Assembly (NCBI GenBank): GCA_947085405.1
Contig: CAMTWO010000026.1
Location: 17,452 to 81,451, forward strand
From: JASEGV01 sp947085405
Lineage (GTDB): Bacteria > Bacteroidota > Ignavibacteria > UBA10030 > BY39
Length of the DNA stretch: 64,000 nt
Direction of reading: 5' to 3'
The translations under genes were made by a program, and so were the position numbers. The notes beneath the pieces were generated by a model. That model was not told the DNA's origin. It saw only the letters and a program-made list of their open reading frames with translations, and did no database searches. Shown here piece by piece: positions 1 through 8,924 of the stretch (positions are counted from its first letter, which is position 1; every line of letters starts with the position of its first letter).

Positions 1-218
1 TAATTCAACACTCTATAACGGAGTCGTTAACGAAAGGAATGAACAATTTAGAAGTAATTGGTTCGAATCACGGCAGAACACTTGGTTATACATCTAAGGA
101 AACAAAGGAATATCTCGAAGGATTTAATTACGTTCTTGGCGAACGTGAGCGTGAAGCGATTGAAGTTTTTAGAAATATGGTAGCTAAGTTCGAGCAAATG
201 TCAGTAGGTAGTAAATAG
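1..218 (+). CDS. mqnA: Chorismate dehydratase MqnA, C-terminal end (partial)
   Basis: The window opens inside a gene read in the frame starting at base 3 and ending with TAG at 216-218. The roughly 71 visible residues contain YLEGFNYVLGERER followed by a helix, which resembles the C-terminal end of MqnA. MqnA removes water and the enolpyruvyl ether from chorismate to give 3-[(1-carboxyvinyl)oxy]benzoate, the first step of futalosine-route menaquinone synthesis. The next gene is mqnC and mqnD lies 6 kb away, which supports the call. The catalytic part is outside the window, so identity rests on the tail and context. Confidence 0.65.
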   Translation, partial: IQHSITESLTKGMNNLEVIGSNHGRTLGYTSKETKEYLEGFNYVLGEREREAIEVFRNMVAKFEQMSVGSK

Positions 219-245
219 TAGGTAGTATGGAGTATGAAGTATAAA
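210..245 (+). repeat. Short AGTA/GTATG-rich intergenic repeat, copy 1
   Basis: The gap between the mqnA stop and mqnC carries a run of near-repeats of the type TAGTAGGTAGTATGGAGTATG. A closely related run lies at 7036-7069 between mqnD and menG. Both sit between menaquinone genes. They look like a dispersed intergenic sequence family; no function is evident. Confidence 0.5.
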
Positions 246-290
246 CAGAATGGCGAATCGGAGAATTGGTGAAAAGGTGAAATTAAGAAA

Positions 291-1382
291 TTGAGAAATA
301 TATATAATAAAATACAAAACGATCAACGGATAAATTTCGATGAGGGATTGAAACTTCTTCAAAAAGCTCCGCTACTGGAACTTGGTGAGTTAGCTTCGAT
401 TGTGCGATATCGGAAAAATCCAAAACCTCAGGTTACATTCGTGGTCGATACAAACCCAAACTACACGAATGTTTGCACAATCGATTGTATCTTCTGCGCC
501 TTTTACCGTCATCCCGGCGAAGATGGCGAGTACACTTATACAGTGGACCATCTTATTCAACAGTTTAAAGAGTCTGCGGTAAAGGGTGTTACAACTGTTT
601 TGTTGCAGGGTGGAGTAAATCCGAACTTGCCTTTTGATTTTTATTTAGAGCTTATTCGCCGAACGAGACAAGAAGTCCCTGAAATTTATCCTCACTTTTT
701 TTCTGTTTCTGAAATCGTAGGAATGTCGGAAGTTTCGGGATTATCAATTGGCGAAGTATTGCAGCAGTTGTGGGATGCGGGTATGCGCTCACTTCCCGGT
801 GGTGGGGCAGAAATTTTATCCGATAGAGTTAAGAAAAAAATTTCGAATAAAAAAGAGACCGCCGACCTCTGGATTGACGTTATGCGGCAGGCACACAAAA
901 TCGGTTATAAATCGACTGCAACTATGATGTATGGACACATCGAAACGGAAGAAGAAATAATTGAACATTTAGAGAAAATCCGAATGTTGCAAGATGAGAC
1001 TTCGGGGTTCACAGCGTTTATACCTTGGTCGTTTAAGCCGGGGAATACACCCCTCGAAAAAGTTATTCCACATTATGCATCTCCAACTCGCTATCTGCAA
1101 ATACTTGCATTGTCGAGAATATATTTAGATAACTTTCCGCATATACAAGCATCCTGGTTTTCTGAAGGTAAAAAAATCGGACAGATTGCACTCCACTTCG
1201 GCGCCGATGATTTCGGAGGAACGCTGTTAGAAGAAAACGTTCACGCTGCAGCAAATTTTGTAAATAAATCCAACACTCAAGAAGTTGTTGATATAATCAG
1301 GCAAGCTGGATTTATTCCGGCACAGCGGACCACGCTGTATGATGTTATAAAAATATTTGAAATTAACAACCCACAACTATAG
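291..1382 (+). CDS. mqnC: Cyclic dehypoxanthinyl futalosine synthase MqnC
   Basis: This is a radical SAM enzyme that cyclises dehypoxanthine futalosine in the futalosine pathway to menaquinone. The CX3CX2C cluster-binding motif is visible at C62, C66 and C69, followed by the SAM-binding GGVNP segment near residue 107 and family-typical PWSFKPGNT and GADDFGGT stretches. Its 363 residues match the family length. The start is a TTG at 291 with only a weak purine-rich stretch upstream, so the exact start is less certain than the gene. It follows partial mqnA and precedes pabB by 18 bp, placing two chorismate-consuming pathways in one likely transcript. Confidence 0.93.
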   Translation: MRNIYNKIQNDQRINFDEGLKLLQKAPLLELGELASIVRYRKNPKPQVTFVVDTNPNYTNVCTIDCIFCAFYRHPGEDGEYTYTVDHLIQQFKESAVKGVTTVLLQGGVNPNLPFDFYLELIRRTRQEVPEIYPHFFSVSEIVGMSEVSGLSIGEVLQQLWDAGMRSLPGGGAEILSDRVKKKISNKKETADLWIDVMRQAHKIGYKSTATMMYGHIETEEEIIEHLEKIRMLQDETSGFTAFIPWSFKPGNTPLEKVIPHYASPTRYLQILALSRIYLDNFPHIQASWFSEGKKIGQIALHFGADDFGGTLLEENVHAAANFVNKSNTQEVVDIIRQAGFIPAQRTTLYDVIKIFEINNPQL

Positions 1383-1400
1383 TTGTGAAATCGAATAGTT

Positions 1401-2783
1401 ATGCAGGCACAGCTAAAATTCATTGCATTAGATTTCAATTATACTCCTTTTGAATTGTTCAAGAAGTTGCAACACAAACGCGGAACGATTCTTTTGGAAA
1501 GCACTATGCAGCATCCTGACTTGAGCAGAAAGTCAATCATTGTTACCGATCCGGTTGCAATAATCAGTTTGGAAAATGGAGAATTGTTCAGTTATACCGA
1601 CAGGGGTAAAAATAAAATTACAGAATCTCCGCTTGATTATTTTAAATCTATTCTGAACCAATACAAAACTAATGAAGATGGAGAAGAATTTTCCGGGGGA
1701 CTTGTTGGATACTTTAGTTATGATTTCGGATGTTCATTCGAGAAAGTGAAGCTGACAAAACCCCGTTCGACATTTCTTCCTGATATTTTCTTTGGTGTTT
1801 ACGAGTGGGGATTACATTACGATCATTATAAAGAAGAGTGGAAAATTTCGGGCATCGGGGATATACACAAAGCAGCAGAAAATATTTTAGTTCAATTAAA
1901 AAATAAATCTGAAAATTATTCTCAACCGTTTGTTGAAATTCCTACTAAGAAAAATATAATACAATCAAATATATCACACAATGATTATCTCTCTGCAGTT
2001 ACAAGATCAAAAGAGTATATCGCCGCCGGGGATATATATCAGGTAAATTTGTCGCAACAATTTTCTGGAGATATAAACATTCCTCCGCTCGTTTTATATA
2101 AGCGATTGCGGGAAATGAATCCCGCACCGTTTTCCGCACTGATGTGCGTTGGTGAAAACGATTGGGTGCTGAGTTCTTCACCTGAATTATTTTTGGATGT
2201 ACAAAGAAAAAATGTTGAAACCCGACCGATTAAAGGGACTATTCAGCGAGGAAAAACTCACGAAGAAGATGAAAAATTAAAACGAGAGTTGTTCAATAGT
2301 CCGAAAGACAATGCCGAACTTTTAATGATTGTTGATTTGGAAAGGAACGATTTAAACAGAGTTTGCAAAACCGGCAGCGTTACCGTCCCCGATTTAAAGA
2401 TGGTCGAAACTTATGCAAGCGTGCATCATCTTGTTGCGAGGATTTGCGGTGAGTTGCGGAATGATTGTGATATTGTTGACTTAATCGTGTCGGCTTTTCC
2501 CGGAGGTTCGATAACAGGAGCGCCAAAAATCCGAGCTATGCAAATTATCGATGAGCTTGAACCGAACAAGCGCGGTGTTTATACAGGTGCGATTGGATAT
2601 ATAGGTTTTAATAAATCTGCAAAATTTAATATTGCTATCCGCACAATGACTTATGAAAGCGGAAAAGTTACGATCGGCGTTGGTGGCGGAATTGTTGCCG
2701 ACAGCGATCCAGAAAAAGAATTTCAGGAAACTTTGGATAAAGCAGCCGCGATGTTCAAAGCACTTAGTGTGGAGGTAAAATGA
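1401..2783 (+). CDS. pabB: Aminodeoxychorismate synthase component I
   Basis: PabB converts chorismate and ammonia to 4-amino-4-deoxychorismate for p-aminobenzoate and folate. The C-terminal chorismate-binding domain carries PIKGT at 276-280. The lysine at 278 is the feature known to separate PabB from anthranilate synthase TrpE, which has alanine there. Further family motifs are AGDIYQVNLSQ, DLERNDLNR and PGGSITGAPK. The 460-residue length fits a stand-alone component I; no glutamine amidotransferase (pabA) is seen in the window. The last four bases overlap pabC (ATGA), so the two are translationally coupled. Confidence 0.93.
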   Translation: MQAQLKFIALDFNYTPFELFKKLQHKRGTILLESTMQHPDLSRKSIIVTDPVAIISLENGELFSYTDRGKNKITESPLDYFKSILNQYKTNEDGEEFSGGLVGYFSYDFGCSFEKVKLTKPRSTFLPDIFFGVYEWGLHYDHYKEEWKISGIGDIHKAAENILVQLKNKSENYSQPFVEIPTKKNIIQSNISHNDYLSAVTRSKEYIAAGDIYQVNLSQQFSGDINIPPLVLYKRLREMNPAPFSALMCVGENDWVLSSSPELFLDVQRKNVETRPIKGTIQRGKTHEEDEKLKRELFNSPKDNAELLMIVDLERNDLNRVCKTGSVTVPDLKMVETYASVHHLVARICGELRNDCDIVDLIVSAFPGGSITGAPKIRAMQIIDELEPNKRGVYTGAIGYIGFNKSAKFNIAIRTMTYESGKVTIGVGGGIVADSDPEKEFQETLDKAAAMFKALSVEVK

Positions 2784-3601
2784 TAGTTTACATTAACGGT
2801 GAGTTTATAGAAAAAGAATCTGCGATAATATCTCCGTTTAATTCGGCATTTCTGTATGGTGAAGGAATTTTTGCAACGGTTCGGAGTTACAACGGTGTTC
2901 CTTTCCGACTTTCTGACCATCTTGAGAGAATGAATAACTCACTCTCGGCACTCGGTTTAATAACAATTGCGAAGAAAAATATTTCGGATGCTGTGAATGA
3001 ATTAATTAAAATTAATGGCTTGATTTCTGCACGAATCAGAATTACAGTAAGTAAAAACATTGATACTGATGAACAAATTGTTTTGATTGAAACATCCGAA
3101 TATCAACCGAGCTTTCCTGAAATTGCAAACGTAATGATTTTTTCTGAAAAACTTGCACACGGCGATAAACTGCGGATGCACAAAACAACAAACTATTTCC
3201 AAAACAATCTTGCATATCGTGAAGCAAAATCGCGTGGATACGATGAAGCAATTTTTATTGATAGAGAGGATCATATACTCGAAGGGACGCGGACGAATGT
3301 TTTCTTGGTTAAAGATGGAGTTGTTTTCACACCGTCGCTTGAATGTGGAATATTACCTGGAATAACTCGAAAAGTAGTTTTTGAAATTTGTAAGGAATTG
3401 AAGATTCATATTGAAGAAAAAATTTTAAATGTTTCGGAGATAGCTGATTGCGACGAGGTGTTTTTAACGAACTCGCTGGCAGAAGTAGTGAAGGTGAAAA
3501 AGGTAAACGAAATTATATACAACAAATATTCAATTACAGAAACTATCTTAAAGAAGTATAGAACACGGAAGGACACGGATTTGACTGATAGACACGGATA
3601 G
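2780..3601 (+). CDS. pabC: Aminodeoxychorismate lyase (class IV PLP enzyme)
   Basis: PabC eliminates pyruvate from aminodeoxychorismate to give p-aminobenzoate. This is a fold-type IV PLP protein: the PLP lysine is K135 in HKTTNY, and the cofactor-region motif EGTRTNVF is followed by TPSLECGILPGITR. Branched-chain or D-amino-acid aminotransferases share this fold, but overlap with pabB makes PabC the best call. The last 14 or so codons read KKYRTRKDTDLTDRHG. This looks like translation of a dispersed 'acacggat' repeat running across the natural end of the gene, so the extreme C-terminus is probably a recent addition. Confidence 0.88.
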   Translation: MIVYINGEFIEKESAIISPFNSAFLYGEGIFATVRSYNGVPFRLSDHLERMNNSLSALGLITIAKKNISDAVNELIKINGLISARIRITVSKNIDTDEQIVLIETSEYQPSFPEIANVMIFSEKLAHGDKLRMHKTTNYFQNNLAYREAKSRGYDEAIFIDREDHILEGTRTNVFLVKDGVVFTPSLECGILPGITRKVVFEICKELKIHIEEKILNVSEIADCDEVFLTNSLAEVVKVKKVNEIIYNKYSITETILKKYRTRKDTDLTDRHG

Positions 3602-3683
3602 TATATCGTGTAAGTTGTGAATTGTTTGAATTGTTATTCTCATATAACTTTATTAATTTCAAAGCAAACAAAACGGAGTAACT

Positions 3684-4223
3684 ATGGCACTTATTTTTGA
3701 AGAAGACATTAGAACGGAAACAATTTACAGCGTTGCAAAACAAATGTCAGCAGCCGCAAGAACAGCGCCTAAAGCAAGAGGTATCGATAATTTAGTAATA
3801 GGAATTGCAGATAAAAAGGAAATCGATAAAATATCCAAAACGATGGAAGAGATTGCGAATCGTCAAGAAGCTTCATCGTTTTTCCAACGCGATGCAAACA
3901 ATATTCTCAAAGCAGATTATTTGTTTTTAATTGGTACACGGATTAAAAGTATTAATGTGCAGCCCTGCAACTTGTGCGGTTTTTCGAATTGTGAAGAAAA
4001 AAACAAGCAGCCAGATATTCCTTGCATATTCAACACGAACGATTTGGGAATTGCAATCGGGTCGGCTGTGAGTGTTGCCGCTAATCATAGGATCGACAAC
4101 CGAGTTATGTACTCGGTGGGAAAAGCTGTCGTAGATATGAAATTGTTAGGCGATGATGTGAAGATTGCATTCGGAATTCCTTTAAGCGTAAGTCCGAAGA
4201 GTCCGTTTTTTGATAGAAAGTAA
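3684..4223 (+). CDS. DUF2148 ferredoxin-domain protein
   Basis: A 179-residue protein of the DUF2148 family. Four cysteines, C95, C98, C103 and C114 (CNLCGFSNC, then ten residues, then C), match a ferredoxin-like 4Fe-4S ligand set. The C-terminal half (IAIGSAVSVAANHRIDNR) is typical of the family. No reaction is established for it. A clear CGGAG sits just before the ATG. It directly precedes rubrerythrin, which suggests a redox or oxidative-stress role, but that is inference from position. Confidence 0.82.
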   Translation: MALIFEEDIRTETIYSVAKQMSAAARTAPKARGIDNLVIGIADKKEIDKISKTMEEIANRQEASSFFQRDANNILKADYLFLIGTRIKSINVQPCNLCGFSNCEEKNKQPDIPCIFNTNDLGIAIGSAVSVAANHRIDNRVMYSVGKAVVDMKLLGDDVKIAFGIPLSVSPKSPFFDRK

Positions 4224-4259
4224 AATTAAAAATATAAACAAAATTAAAAGGAAAGAAAT

Positions 4260-4763
4260 ATGAAACACACAACCAAATCAAATCTCGAAGCGGCATTTGC
4301 CGGCGAAAGTCAGGCACATATGAAGTATCTCATCTATTCTGAAAAGGCAGCGCGAGAAGGATTTCCGCAAATCGCAAAATTGTTCCGGGCGATAGCCTCT
4401 GCCGAAAAAGTTCACGCTACTAACCATTTGCGTTTGTTAGAAAAAATTAACAACACTGCCGCAAACTTAACCGATGCCGCAGGCGGAGAGAATTACGAAG
4501 TCTCCGAAATGTATCCTGCATTCGAAGCTGTAGCAAAAATGCAAGACGAAAAAGGAGCACTGAAATCGTTTCATTATGCTATTGAAGCTGAGAAGATTCA
4601 CGAGGAAATGTATATGAAAGCTAAGGAACTTGTTTTACAAGGAAAAGATATTTCTGAAGCAAATATTTTTGTGTGCCCTGTTTGCGGTCACACGGTTATC
4701 GGTGAAGCACCTGATAAGTGTCCTGTGTGTGGGGTCGCTAAAGATAAATATGAGAAGTTTTAA
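4260..4763 (+). CDS. rbr: Rubrerythrin
   Basis: Rubrerythrin reduces hydrogen peroxide in anaerobes and microaerophiles, using a diiron site fed by a rubredoxin-type iron. The N-terminal ferritin-like bundle shows E16 and two ExxH pairs (E49/H52 and E111/H114). The C-terminal rubredoxin knuckles CPVCG are at C139/C142 and C154/C157. At 167 residues it has a short linker but all ligands. The stop codon overlaps the stop of the convergent beta-CASP gene, so the two transcripts run into each other with no terminator between them. Confidence 0.95.
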   Translation: MKHTTKSNLEAAFAGESQAHMKYLIYSEKAAREGFPQIAKLFRAIASAEKVHATNHLRLLEKINNTAANLTDAAGGENYEVSEMYPAFEAVAKMQDEKGALKSFHYAIEAEKIHEEMYMKAKELVLQGKDISEANIFVCPVCGHTVIGEAPDKCPVCGVAKDKYEKF

Positions 4764-6148
4764 TTAGTATCAATCGGGTAATTCTCTCCAATTCTTGGTT
4801 TTATAATTTTGATGGATGGAAAACGATCTGACAACTCTTTTTCCATCCAATCAATTCCATTTTGTTCACCGTGAATCAGTATTACAGTTTTTGGTTTCAG
4901 TGTTTTTACAAGCGTTATCAAGTCATCTCGGTTAGAGTGGGAGGTAAGCCGAAAATTTTCAACATCAGATGCTACTTTAATTTTTCCCGAAGTTTCAACG
5001 GGTTCAATAATATCTCCCGTTTTTGAATTTAGAATTGTATATCCTGGTGAATCAGGAGTTACGTATCCCACAAAAAATATCCCGAAGTTTTTCTCTTTCA
5101 GCCATCTCTGTGCGAGTGCATAAGATGTAGTTCCTTCAAACATCATCCCGCTCGATGCCAAAACTATACTCGGAACTTTGAAGTATTTTGCCGTCAATAA
5201 TTCTTCATAATCAATTGGAAGCTGCGGAATATCTTTCAACCGGGCATCTTTGTTAATTCGTGTTGTGTTGTATCTGTGAATATCGTAGATGTCCGAAATT
5301 TCACGTCCCATACCTCCTGTATAAATATCAAGTTCAGGTATCGAACGTTTACGCATTAAGTTGTGAAGAAGTGTGAGAGTTTCTTGAAGCTTGCCTAATG
5401 CAAATACCGGAATTAAAATCGAACCACCATTCTCTACAATTTTATTGATCGATTTTGCAAGTCGTTTCGCTTCATCTTGTCTTTTTATGTTCGTGTCAGA
5501 AGATGCGGATGTTGTTTCAAGAATCAGAACATCAACAGGTTCTTTCGGATAATCGGCTCCGGCAAGGATTGATTGTTTACTCGCGTTAGTGTCGCCGGTG
5601 TAGAATATTCTCGCGTCATTTGTTTGTAAAAGAATTCCCGCAGCCCCGAGTATATGTCCTGCATCTAAAAAAGTGATTAGTATCTCTTCGTTGTTGAAAT
5701 GCCGGTAACCTTGAATCGGGAGCGGTTCATTATATTTAATAACATTAAATGATTCAGTTAGCAAATCAACTTGTTCGTGAGTGTATTTTGGTAAGGGATC
5801 GGAGTCTGCGATTTCTTTTTGTGTAAGTGCCAAGCTGTTATGCAGCATAACTTCTGCGAGGTCGCGGGTTTGGGGAGTGGTAAAAATTTTAAGATAAGGA
5901 AACTGCTGTATCAGATATGGCAGTGCGCCAATATGGTCTGTGTGAGCGTGTGAGATTAAAACGAAATCGGAATCTAAATTTTTGAGATTGTCGAAATTAG
6001 GGAGCGCTTCGTTACCCTTCTTCTGTGGATGCAGTCCCGCATCGAGAATGATTCCCGTACCATTTATATTCAAATGATAACAGTTGGCGCCGATTTCATT
6101 TTCACCGCCGATAATTGTAAAAGAGATTTCGTTTCGAGATTGATTCAT
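4760..6148 (-). CDS. MBL-fold / beta-CASP ribonuclease-like protein
   Basis: A 462-residue metallo-beta-lactamase fold protein of the RNA-processing beta-CASP class, related to CPSF-type exonucleases. The metal-binding motif SHAHTDHIG begins at S66 (H67, H69, D71, H72). Further motifs are FYTGDTN, the beta-CASP segment SGMMFEGTTS, and C-terminal LTSHSNRDDL and ILIHGEQ. The expected role is RNA cleavage or trimming in the cytoplasm; the substrate cannot be read from sequence. It ends in overlap with rubrerythrin and lies six bases downstream of mqnD, so it is probably co-transcribed with that gene. Confidence 0.85.
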   Translation of the reverse strand: MNQSRNEISFTIIGGENEIGANCYHLNINGTGIILDAGLHPQKKGNEALPNFDNLKNLDSDFVLISHAHTDHIGALPYLIQQFPYLKIFTTPQTRDLAEVMLHNSLALTQKEIADSDPLPKYTHEQVDLLTESFNVIKYNEPLPIQGYRHFNNEEILITFLDAGHILGAAGILLQTNDARIFYTGDTNASKQSILAGADYPKEPVDVLILETTSASSDTNIKRQDEAKRLAKSINKIVENGGSILIPVFALGKLQETLTLLHNLMRKRSIPELDIYTGGMGREISDIYDIHRYNTTRINKDARLKDIPQLPIDYEELLTAKYFKVPSIVLASSGMMFEGTTSYALAQRWLKEKNFGIFFVGYVTPDSPGYTILNSKTGDIIEPVETSGKIKVASDVENFRLTSHSNRDDLITLVKTLKPKTVILIHGEQNGIDWMEKELSDRFPSIKIIKPRIGENYPIDTN

Positions 6149-6154
6149 ACAAGT

Positions 6155-6991
6155 TTAAAATAACTCGATGCTTCCAACTTTCGGTAACATTCCTTTTTCA
6201 TAAGCAATCTTAAAAAGGAGTTCGAGTGCTTTCATTCCATTTTCACCCATATCAATTGTCAGTTCGCTGACGTACATTTTTACAAACTTTTCTCCAAGCT
6301 GGTAATTCAAACCTCGTCCATATTCAAGTGCATAGGGAATTGCCTCGTTCTGATGGGTGTATCCGTAATGGATGCTCTCTTTCAATCCTTGCGAAAGTTT
6401 TCGGGCAAGTTCTTCGCCCAAATCTTTTCGCACAACATCGAGTCCGAGTGGCAGCGGTAAACCGTCTGTATATTTATCCCAAAATTCTCCAAAATCTAAA
6501 ATCTTGTTGAAGCCCTGCTCTTGATAAGTAATTTGTCCTTCATGAATTATTAAACCGCCATCGAATTCACCGCTTGAAACTCTATCCATTATTTGATCGA
6601 AGGGTATGTCGATGTTTTGAATGTCATTTGTAAAAAGTTTAAAGAGAAGAGTTGCCGTGGTGAGTTTCCCGGGAGTTGCAACTTTCTTTCCTTTAAGTTC
6701 ATCAAGTGTTTTATATTTTTTTGAAATAATCACAGGTCCATATCCCTCGCCCATGCTTGCACCGGTTCGCATAATCCAATATTTGTCGGCGACGTACGGG
6801 AATGCGTGAGCTGATATTGCAGTAACTTCGAGTTCACCTCGCATCGCTCGCTCGTTCAGAGTTTGTATGTCTTCAAGCGAATGCTCTATAGTGATTCCTT
6901 CTAATTTTACTTTGCCCGATGCAAGACCGTAAAACATAAAAGCATCGTCGGGGTCGGGACTGTGTCCTACTTTGATTATTCGGTTTGTCAT
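6155..6991 (-). CDS. mqnD: 1,4-dihydroxy-6-naphthoate synthase MqnD
   Basis: MqnD splits cyclic dehypoxanthine futalosine to release 1,4-dihydroxy-6-naphthoate, a late step of the futalosine pathway. The fold is that of a periplasmic-binding protein, recognised by HSPDPDDAFMFYGL at the N-terminus and by EGYGPVIISKK. The frame is open seven codons further upstream with a TTG at 7012, but the ATG at 6991 has GAAGGA seven bases upstream and gives the family N-terminus MTNRIIKVGHSPDPDD, so that start was chosen. It is on the opposite strand to mqnC and lies next to menG. Confidence 0.93.
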   Translation of the reverse strand: MTNRIIKVGHSPDPDDAFMFYGLASGKVKLEGITIEHSLEDIQTLNERAMRGELEVTAISAHAFPYVADKYWIMRTGASMGEGYGPVIISKKYKTLDELKGKKVATPGKLTTATLLFKLFTNDIQNIDIPFDQIMDRVSSGEFDGGLIIHEGQITYQEQGFNKILDFGEFWDKYTDGLPLPLGLDVVRKDLGEELARKLSQGLKESIHYGYTHQNEAIPYALEYGRGLNYQLGEKFVKMYVSELTIDMGENGMKALELLFKIAYEKGMLPKVGSIELF

Positions 6992-7035
6992 TTTCGTTCC
7001 TTCGTTATTCAATATTCGTTGTTCGTTATTTACAA

Positions 7036-7069
7036 CAAGTAAATAGTATGTAGTAAGGAGTATGTAGTA
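7036..7069 (+). repeat. AGTA/GTATG-rich intergenic repeat, copy 2
   Basis: Bases between the mqnD and menG genes repeat the pattern TAGTATGTAGTAAGGAGTATG, matching the run at 210-245. Beside it (7000-7035) lies a text-like run, TTCGTTATTCAATATTCG, of the same style as 44620-44710. These are intergenic filler families with no visible coding or regulatory content. Confidence 0.45.
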
Positions 7070-7789
7070 TCAATATTTTTCGCCTATATACGCCGTCGCA
7101 ATTCCAAATGTCATTCGGTGTTGTCGAGTGTTCTTAAAACCCACATGCTTCAGTATATCTAAAAAATAGTTACCTTCCGGAAAATTCATAACCGTGTTGG
7201 GAAGATAGTTGTAAGCTTCAGCGTGTTTTGAAATTATTTTCCCAATCATCGGTAATACAAATTTGAAGTAGAAGAAATAAATTTGTTTGAAAGGAAAAAA
7301 GCTCGGTTTAGAAAATTCTAATACCAAAACAGATCCGTTAGGTTTCAGAACACGCAGCATTTCGCTTAAACCTTTTTCAAGATTTTCAAAATTACGGACA
7401 CCGAAAGCAACAATAGCGGCATCAAAATATTCGGAATCAAATCGAATTGATTCAGCATTTCCCATTTCCAATTTTATCCGTTGCGAAAAGCCTTTGTTTC
7501 GAACCTTTGTTTGACCGATAGAAAGCATTTTATCAGCTATATCGATGCCGTAAATTGTTTCTACGCCATACTTTGCAGCCGCAATCGAAAAATCGGCTGT
7601 TCCGCAGGCAACATCCAACAAACATTTTGGTTTCTGGTTTTTGAGTAACCGCAAAGCGCGCCATCTCCAATAAAAATCAATTCCCCCGCTCAAGAAATGA
7701 TTTAAAAAATCATAACTATGAGCGATCGAATCAAACAAATTAGCAACTTGCTCCGATTTATATTTTTCCTTTCCTGTGTGTAAAAACAT
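7070..7789 (-). CDS. menG: Demethylmenaquinone methyltransferase
   Basis: A class I SAM methyltransferase of the UbiE/MenG family that adds the ring methyl group in the last step of menaquinone synthesis. The N-terminal signature FDSIAHSYDFLNHFLSGG and the SAM motif LLDVACGTADF are clear, followed by AFGVRNFENLEKGL and EFSKPSFFP. Its 239 residues match the family. UbiE-type enzymes can act on ubiquinone precursors too, but the futalosine genes in this window point to menaquinone. The 107-bp gap to aroF is the shared promoter region of two divergent genes. Confidence 0.93.
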   Translation of the reverse strand: MFLHTGKEKYKSEQVANLFDSIAHSYDFLNHFLSGGIDFYWRWRALRLLKNQKPKCLLDVACGTADFSIAAAKYGVETIYGIDIADKMLSIGQTKVRNKGFSQRIKLEMGNAESIRFDSEYFDAAIVAFGVRNFENLEKGLSEMLRVLKPNGSVLVLEFSKPSFFPFKQIYFFYFKFVLPMIGKIISKHAEAYNYLPNTVMNFPEGNYFLDILKHVGFKNTRQHRMTFGIATAYIGEKY

Positions 7790-7896
7790 AAAAGAAGATA
7801 ATTAAACTTAAAAAGAATTACAATTATTAGAATTTGTTTTTATCTTATTCTATTCTTATACTTATCAAGAAATAATAGAAGAGAATTTATTTTTAT

Positions 7897-8913
7897 ATGA
7901 TAGTACTGATGAAGCATGAAGCGGTTGAACAAGATGTTCAACGCGTAGTGGAACGAATAGAAAAATTAGGTTTTAAAGCTAATGTATCGAAAGGTGTAGA
8001 GCGAACGGTTATCGGGATAATCGGTGATGAACGTTTTTTAAACAAAGACCAAATCAGTTTACTGCCGAACGTAGAAAACATTATTCCGATTTTAAAACCA
8101 TACAAATTAGCGAGCCGCGAATTTCAGCCAACTGATTCAGTGATTTCGGTTGATGGGGTTCTTGTCGGCGGGAGTGAAATTGTGATAATGGCGGGACCCT
8201 GTTCTGTCGAGAGTGAAGAGCAAATGCTTGAGTCTGCTGAAATAGTAAAGAAAGCGGGAATAAAAATATTGCGAGGCGGAGCTTTTAAACCACGAACAAG
8301 TCCGTATTCTTTCCAAGGTATGGGTAAAGAGGGTTTGAAAATTTTAGAAAAAACTAAAAGATTAACCGGCTTGAAAATTATTACCGAGGTAATGGATACA
8401 ACTGAAATTGAACTCGTGGCAGAGTATGCCGATATATTACAAGTAGGCACACGCAATATGCAGAACACAAAATTGTTACAGAATTTAGGGAAAATAAAAA
8501 AACCTGTTTTATTAAAAAGAAACTATTCGGCTACTCTTGCCGAATTTTTATTGAGTGCTGAATATATTCTTTCAAATGGAAATGACCAAGTAATTTTATG
8601 CGAAAGAGGAATCCGGACTTTTGTTGAATACACACGCAACACACTCGATTTGAATATCGTACCGGCGATTAAGCTTTTATCGCATCTTCCGATTATTGTT
8701 GATCCGAGTCATGGAACAGGAAGACACGATTTTATAATTCCAATGAGCCGGGCAGCATTAGCCGCCGGTGCCGATGGTTTGATTGTTGAGATGCATCCAA
8801 AGCCTGAGGAGGCGACATCGGATGGCGAGCAATCACTCAAGCCCGAAAAATTATTCCAACTAATGAAGGAAGCTGAATTAATAGCCAATGCAATCGGAAG
8901 AACTTTACTCTAA
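7897..8913 (+). CDS. aroF: 3-deoxy-7-phosphoheptulonate synthase (DAHP synthase, beta type)
   Basis: DAHP synthase joins phosphoenolpyruvate and erythrose 4-phosphate in the first step of the shikimate pathway to chorismate. Residues 1-70 (MIVLMKHEAVEQDV onward) form the small ferredoxin-like/ACT-like regulatory domain known from Thermotoga-type enzymes. The barrel follows with GPCSVE at 100-105, RGGAFKPRTSPYSFQG and VDPSHGTGR. The 338-residue length fits. It stands divergent from menG and close to the mqn and pab genes that consume chorismate. The N-terminal domain suggests feedback control by an aromatic product. Confidence 0.94.
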   Translation: MIVLMKHEAVEQDVQRVVERIEKLGFKANVSKGVERTVIGIIGDERFLNKDQISLLPNVENIIPILKPYKLASREFQPTDSVISVDGVLVGGSEIVIMAGPCSVESEEQMLESAEIVKKAGIKILRGGAFKPRTSPYSFQGMGKEGLKILEKTKRLTGLKIITEVMDTTEIELVAEYADILQVGTRNMQNTKLLQNLGKIKKPVLLKRNYSATLAEFLLSAEYILSNGNDQVILCERGIRTFVEYTRNTLDLNIVPAIKLLSHLPIIVDPSHGTGRHDFIIPMSRAALAAGADGLIVEMHPKPEEATSDGEQSLKPEKLFQLMKEAELIANAIGRTLL

Positions 8914-8924
8914 GATTTTTCTCT

